Assembly: GCA_964431655.1 (NCBI GenBank)
Contig: CAYSKJ010000124.1
Location: 1 to 9,958 of the forward strand
Source of the DNA: CAYMEV01 sp964431655 [NCBI: uncultured bacterium]
GTDB taxonomy: Bacteria > CAYMEV01
Length of the DNA stretch: 9,958 nucleotides
Direction: 5' to 3'
In this document: positions 7,109-9,958 of the stretch, piece after piece
Numbering within the stretch: position 1 is the first letter of the stretch
How the letters are laid out: each line of letters begins with the position of its first letter
The notes under the pieces: model-generated
Told to the model about the DNA's origin: nothing
What the model saw: the letters and a program-made list of their open reading frames with translations, nothing else
Databases searched by the model: none
Made by a program: the position numbers and the translations under genes

Positions 7109-9958
7109 CTATTTTACCGATAGGGTGATACTGCCTGAATGGCTGTTGAACTCGGGGGCATACATGCACATGATCTCAGCTGTTCCTGCCTGATATACAC
7201 CCCTGTGCCGGACCTTCAGCCTGTATTCAAATACATAGGTTCCTTTAGGCAGGTAATCAATAAAAAAGTGGGTTGCTGTATCCCTTGTTGTCTGGTAATA
7301 ATAGAGCCCATCCTGATAGCGGTATCCGGAAAGAACATCAGCAGGTTCAAGGCCGCTGCCCCTGTAGTCCCTTAGGTGCACATACTCCATATCTCTGTCG
7401 GTTTTGACTGTTATTCTTGAAACCAGGGTATCGCCGACTTTTAATGCTTTTGATACAGGAGAAATTGTTATGCCTTTGTCGGTATAGCTTTCAGCAAAAA
7501 GCTGTTTTTCAACCATAATACTGGTTTTATGGCCGGTTATCTCTGAAATGTCCTTAAAGTACTGGAAGTGAACGCCTCCCCATGAGATCCCCTGCTCATC
7601 CTTTATGAGCCTGATATCTGAGTATTCTTCTTTTATATCGTTTTCCTGAAGGATTATCTTATAGTATCCTGTTCCCGCTTCTGCCGTATCAGGCGTAAAA
7701 TCCATGCCCCCCAGCTCTGCTCTTGTAAGCTCACTGTCGGCAAGCCAGTTGTCGCCGGTGGAAATCAGGGCATGCACTGCATCGGCTGTGGCCTTGGTGG
7801 TTTTCCAGCTGGTTGCCTGCTTTTGCTTCAGAAGCCATACCTTGCAGTCTTCAACCACTCCAGGATCCTTCATAATTTCGTCAAAAGCCTCTATGACCAG
7901 AGCCTGGGTCTCAATGGGAGCCCTGTACCACCACAGGGAAAGCTCGTCCTCCCTCCAGAACATACCCAGCTCCTCATCGCTTACACTCCTTTCTCTGATG
8001 GATGCCATTATATTTTTCGGCGTATTTTCATCCCCAAGCCTGTGGAGGGCCAGGGCTGCCTGTGCCTGGTTCATCCGGCTGTTAAGCGAAAGCCAGTTGC
8101 TTGCGGCCTGTTCATAATAATATCCGAAGGCCTCTTTGCAGTCCGCACTGACCGGGTATTTTTTTGACCAGTAGCTTCTTGAATATAAATACTGGGCTAT
8201 TAATGGTGAAAGATTGTTTGCTTCCCTATCCTTTAGCTCCAGATAGGTTTTTAAGAGCCAGCTGTCCATAAAACTGATCGCCCTGGCGGTGATGTTATGG
8301 TCTTCATCCATGCCCAGTCTCTCCAGCCTGCCAAAACCTCCGGCCAGATACATGGTGATGAAAATATCTGACCTTCCTCCGGGAAACCATGAAAAACCGC
8401 CATCGCTGTTCTGCATATCCTTAAGCTTTTTAATGGAGCGCTGGTGAAAGGAGGAGATATGGTTCTCATCAAAGAACAGTGAAAGATTCTTCATGTTTTC
8501 TGATTCGTTCCTGGCTGATATGAGCCAGGGAGTCTCCTCAAGCATTACCGATTTCAGCTCCTGGTTTGCTTCGAGCTTGCTTTTTGGAGATTCAGGGCTC
8601 CGGTTCCAGTTATCCATTATCCTTTTTATTTTCGGATCTGATTTCAGAATATATCCTGATATATAATTTGCGTATATCCTGTTGAATATCTGTTCTGAGC
8701 ATTCATAAGGGTATTCAATGAGGTAGGGAAGCGCCTGTACAGCATACCATAAGGGATTGGATGATATTTCAACCGTGAGCCTGTATGGCCTGGTATCCTG
8801 GCTTTTAATGGCCATTCCTATTGAGTCAAATCTAAAGTCTTTCTGGCATTTTCCCCTGATATGAAGGGGTATGCTCTCTGTAACGAATATCTTTGAGCTA
8901 AGGACAGGGATAACTCCCTTCTCGCCGTCTGACTGGTTTTCTGTTACTGCAGAGACTGTAAATTCAAGGGGATTGCATCCCTCAGGCACCTTAAGACTCC
9001 AGGAGATGGCTTTGCTGATCCCTGGCTCCAGGCTGATTTTATGGGTTGAATCGTGGTTATCGATGAGAGAAGCCATATCATTATAATTTATATAATCCAT
9101 GAGAATAAGGCTTGCCCTCACTTCCTGGGCTCTGTCCGTAGCATTTATGACAGTAGCAGTAAATTCAATCCTGTCATTTTCTCTCAGGAACCTCGGAGGG
9201 TTGGGCTGTATCATTATATCCTTTCTGGTTGTAACATAACTGGAAATGCTTCCGCTCATAAGCTCATTATTATGGGCAAAACCAAGGAACTTCCATTTTG
9301 TCAGGCTTTCTCCAGCCTTAAATTCTATAATAACCGAACCGTCAGCATCCATTAACAGGTGAGGATAGAAGAAAGCCGTCTCGCTTAGATCTGTTCTGAT
9401 CTTAATATTCTTGATATCTGAGTCTGGATCCCGTGTCTGATCCCGTGAAGCATCTTTCTCTGCAGTTTTTCCTGGAGATCCAGAACCGTTTCGAGACATA
9501 AGCTCATTTGCCGGCACAGGCTGTGATTCTGCAATCCCGCCATCTTTGCCGTCCATGGCAGTAGGAGGGAGCGGAGCGCCGGTTTTCTGGCGAATATCAT
9601 ACATCATCTCATAGTAATGGAACTGATTGACTATATGCTGCGGCAGGCCTATATAGCTGTATTCAACCTGTTGATAAAACCGGTTCCAGGTGTTTCTGAC
9701 AACCGCAAAATTTTTTACTGTATCTGAGAAGCCGTAATACCGTCTCCTGCCTATGGTTTTAAAGAAGTTAAGGGATGGGAACCCATGGCTTATAAATGCA
9801 TCCAGGGAGCTGTCATACAGAGTTCCGACCATCTCTGCGGCATCCAGCCCGGCCTTTTCTGCACTTAATTTTATCCTCCAGATTTCGGGTTCACCGGGCA
9901 GGAGTGTATCCCTGAAGGATTCAAAGTGCATGCTTATATTCTTGTTATCCCAGGGAAC
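7109..9958 (-). CDS. Alpha-2-macroglobulin-like protease inhibitor with thioester, C-terminal ~949 residues, cut by right edge
   Basis: The frame is open from the right edge (9958) to a TAG at 7109-7111. An internal ATG at 9931 is not the true start, because the nine codons before it (VPWDNKNIS) lead directly into a family motif (FRDTLLPGEPEIWRIKL). In order: the end of a macroglobulin domain with MVGTLYDSSLDAF (about 9800-9840); a polar Pro/Gly/Ser/Asp-rich linker (about 9398-9595); the A2M domain with SETAFFYPHL and LTKWKFLGFAH (about 9250-9391); the thioester domain with YPYECSEQ, in which the CxEQ motif is intact at 8690-8701; DGGFSWFPGG (about 8380-8410); and the C-terminal receptor-binding-like domain (about 7112-7480). 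Family proteins are usually about 1,800-2,000 residues, so roughly half is missing here. They trap proteases in the periplasm or at the surface by covalent thioester attachment. The signal peptide would lie outside the window. The usual partner, penicillin-binding protein 1C, is not seen here, but the upstream side is not visible. Confidence 0.93.
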   Translation of the reverse strand, partial: VPWDNKNISMHFESFRDTLLPGEPEIWRIKLSAEKAGLDAAEMVGTLYDSSLDAFISHGFPSLNFFKTIGRRRYYGFSDTVKNFAVVRNTWNRFYQQVEYSYIGLPQHIVNQFHYYEMMYDIRQKTGAPLPPTAMDGKDGGIAESQPVPANELMSRNGSGSPGKTAEKDASRDQTRDPDSDIKNIKIRTDLSETAFFYPHLLMDADGSVIIEFKAGESLTKWKFLGFAHNNELMSGSISSYVTTRKDIMIQPNPPRFLRENDRIEFTATVINATDRAQEVRASLILMDYINYNDMASLIDNHDSTHKISLEPGISKAISWSLKVPEGCNPLEFTVSAVTENQSDGEKGVIPVLSSKIFVTESIPLHIRGKCQKDFRFDSIGMAIKSQDTRPYRLTVEISSNPLWYAVQALPYLIEYPYECSEQIFNRIYANYISGYILKSDPKIKRIMDNWNRSPESPKSKLEANQELKSVMLEETPWLISARNESENMKNLSLFFDENHISSFHQRSIKKLKDMQNSDGGFSWFPGGRSDIFITMYLAGGFGRLERLGMDEDHNITARAISFMDSWLLKTYLELKDREANNLSPLIAQYLYSRSYWSKKYPVSADCKEAFGYYYEQAASNWLSLNSRMNQAQAALALHRLGDENTPKNIMASIRERSVSDEELGMFWREDELSLWWYRAPIETQALVIEAFDEIMKDPGVVEDCKVWLLKQKQATSWKTTKATADAVHALISTGDNWLADSELTRAELGGMDFTPDTAEAGTGYYKIILQENDIKEEYSDIRLIKDEQGISWGGVHFQYFKDISEITGHKTSIMVEKQLFAESYTDKGITISPVSKALKVGDTLVSRITVKTDRDMEYVHLRDYRGSGLEPADVLSGYRYQDGLYYYQTTRDTATHFFIDYLPKGTYVFEYRLKVRHRGVYQAGTAEIMCMYAPEFNSHSGSITLSVK

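Noticed and set aside
7704-8167. Two overlapping plus-strand frames of 137 and 131 codons
   Set aside because: Both lie antisense to the thioester domain of the macroglobulin, are low-complexity (Ser/Leu/Ala or Cys-rich), and have no recognisable domain. They are shadows of a clearly real gene.
9929-9931. ATG as the true start of the macroglobulin gene
   Set aside because: The frame stays open to the window edge and the protein starts in the middle of a macroglobulin domain with no signal peptide, so the real start is outside the window.

Overview
This 9.96 kb window is ordinary chromosomal coding DNA with about 95% gene coverage and no mobile element, CRISPR array, tRNA or rRNA that I can see. 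It carries six genes, two of them cut by the window edges. The base composition is moderately AT-rich. Arginine is mostly AGA/AGG and isoleucine often ATA. A lipid A-type acyltransferase and a large thioester alpha-2-macroglobulin point to a diderm (outer-membrane) bacterium. The very large protein kinase/ATPase/TPR protein is a type common in spirochaetes, deltaproteobacteria-like lineages and several uncultured phyla. The sequence does not let me name the organism.

Layout. (1) Positions 1-5217, minus strand: a probable three-gene operon read right to left. It encodes a VOC/glyoxalase-nitroreductase fusion, a 1289-residue Ser/Thr kinase-STAND ATPase-TPR protein, and the N-terminal 144 residues of an LpxL/HtrB-like acyltransferase that runs off the left edge. 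Gaps are 40 and 35 bases, and a near-consensus sigma70 promoter lies just upstream (5251-5279). (2) Positions 5218-5437: a divergent control region with the minus-strand promoter, a perfect 12-bp tandem repeat (5284-5307) and a weaker plus-strand promoter. (3) Positions 5438-7086, plus strand: a small STAS/SpoIIAA-like protein, then an exported choloylglycine-hydrolase-family amidase whose nucleophilic cysteine is placed to become the mature N-terminus. (4) Positions 7109-9958, minus strand: the C-terminal ~949 residues of an alpha-2-macroglobulin-like protease trap with its thioester motif. It converges on the amidase gene with a 22-base gap, and its N-terminal half lies beyond the right edge.

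How they may work together. The left operon joins a sensor-like kinase to a small flavoenzyme and a membrane-lipid acyltransferase, which could link signalling to redox or envelope state. The kinase has no output domain of its own beyond the kinase and TPRs. The STAS-like gene shares the divergent control region, so co-regulation is possible. The amidase and macroglobulin both act outside the cytoplasm but are on opposite strands and not co-transcribed. No gene set here forms a recognisable new defence or biosynthetic system. The most unusual items are the fused flavoenzyme inside a kinase operon, the repeat between divergent promoters, and the exported Ntn hydrolase.
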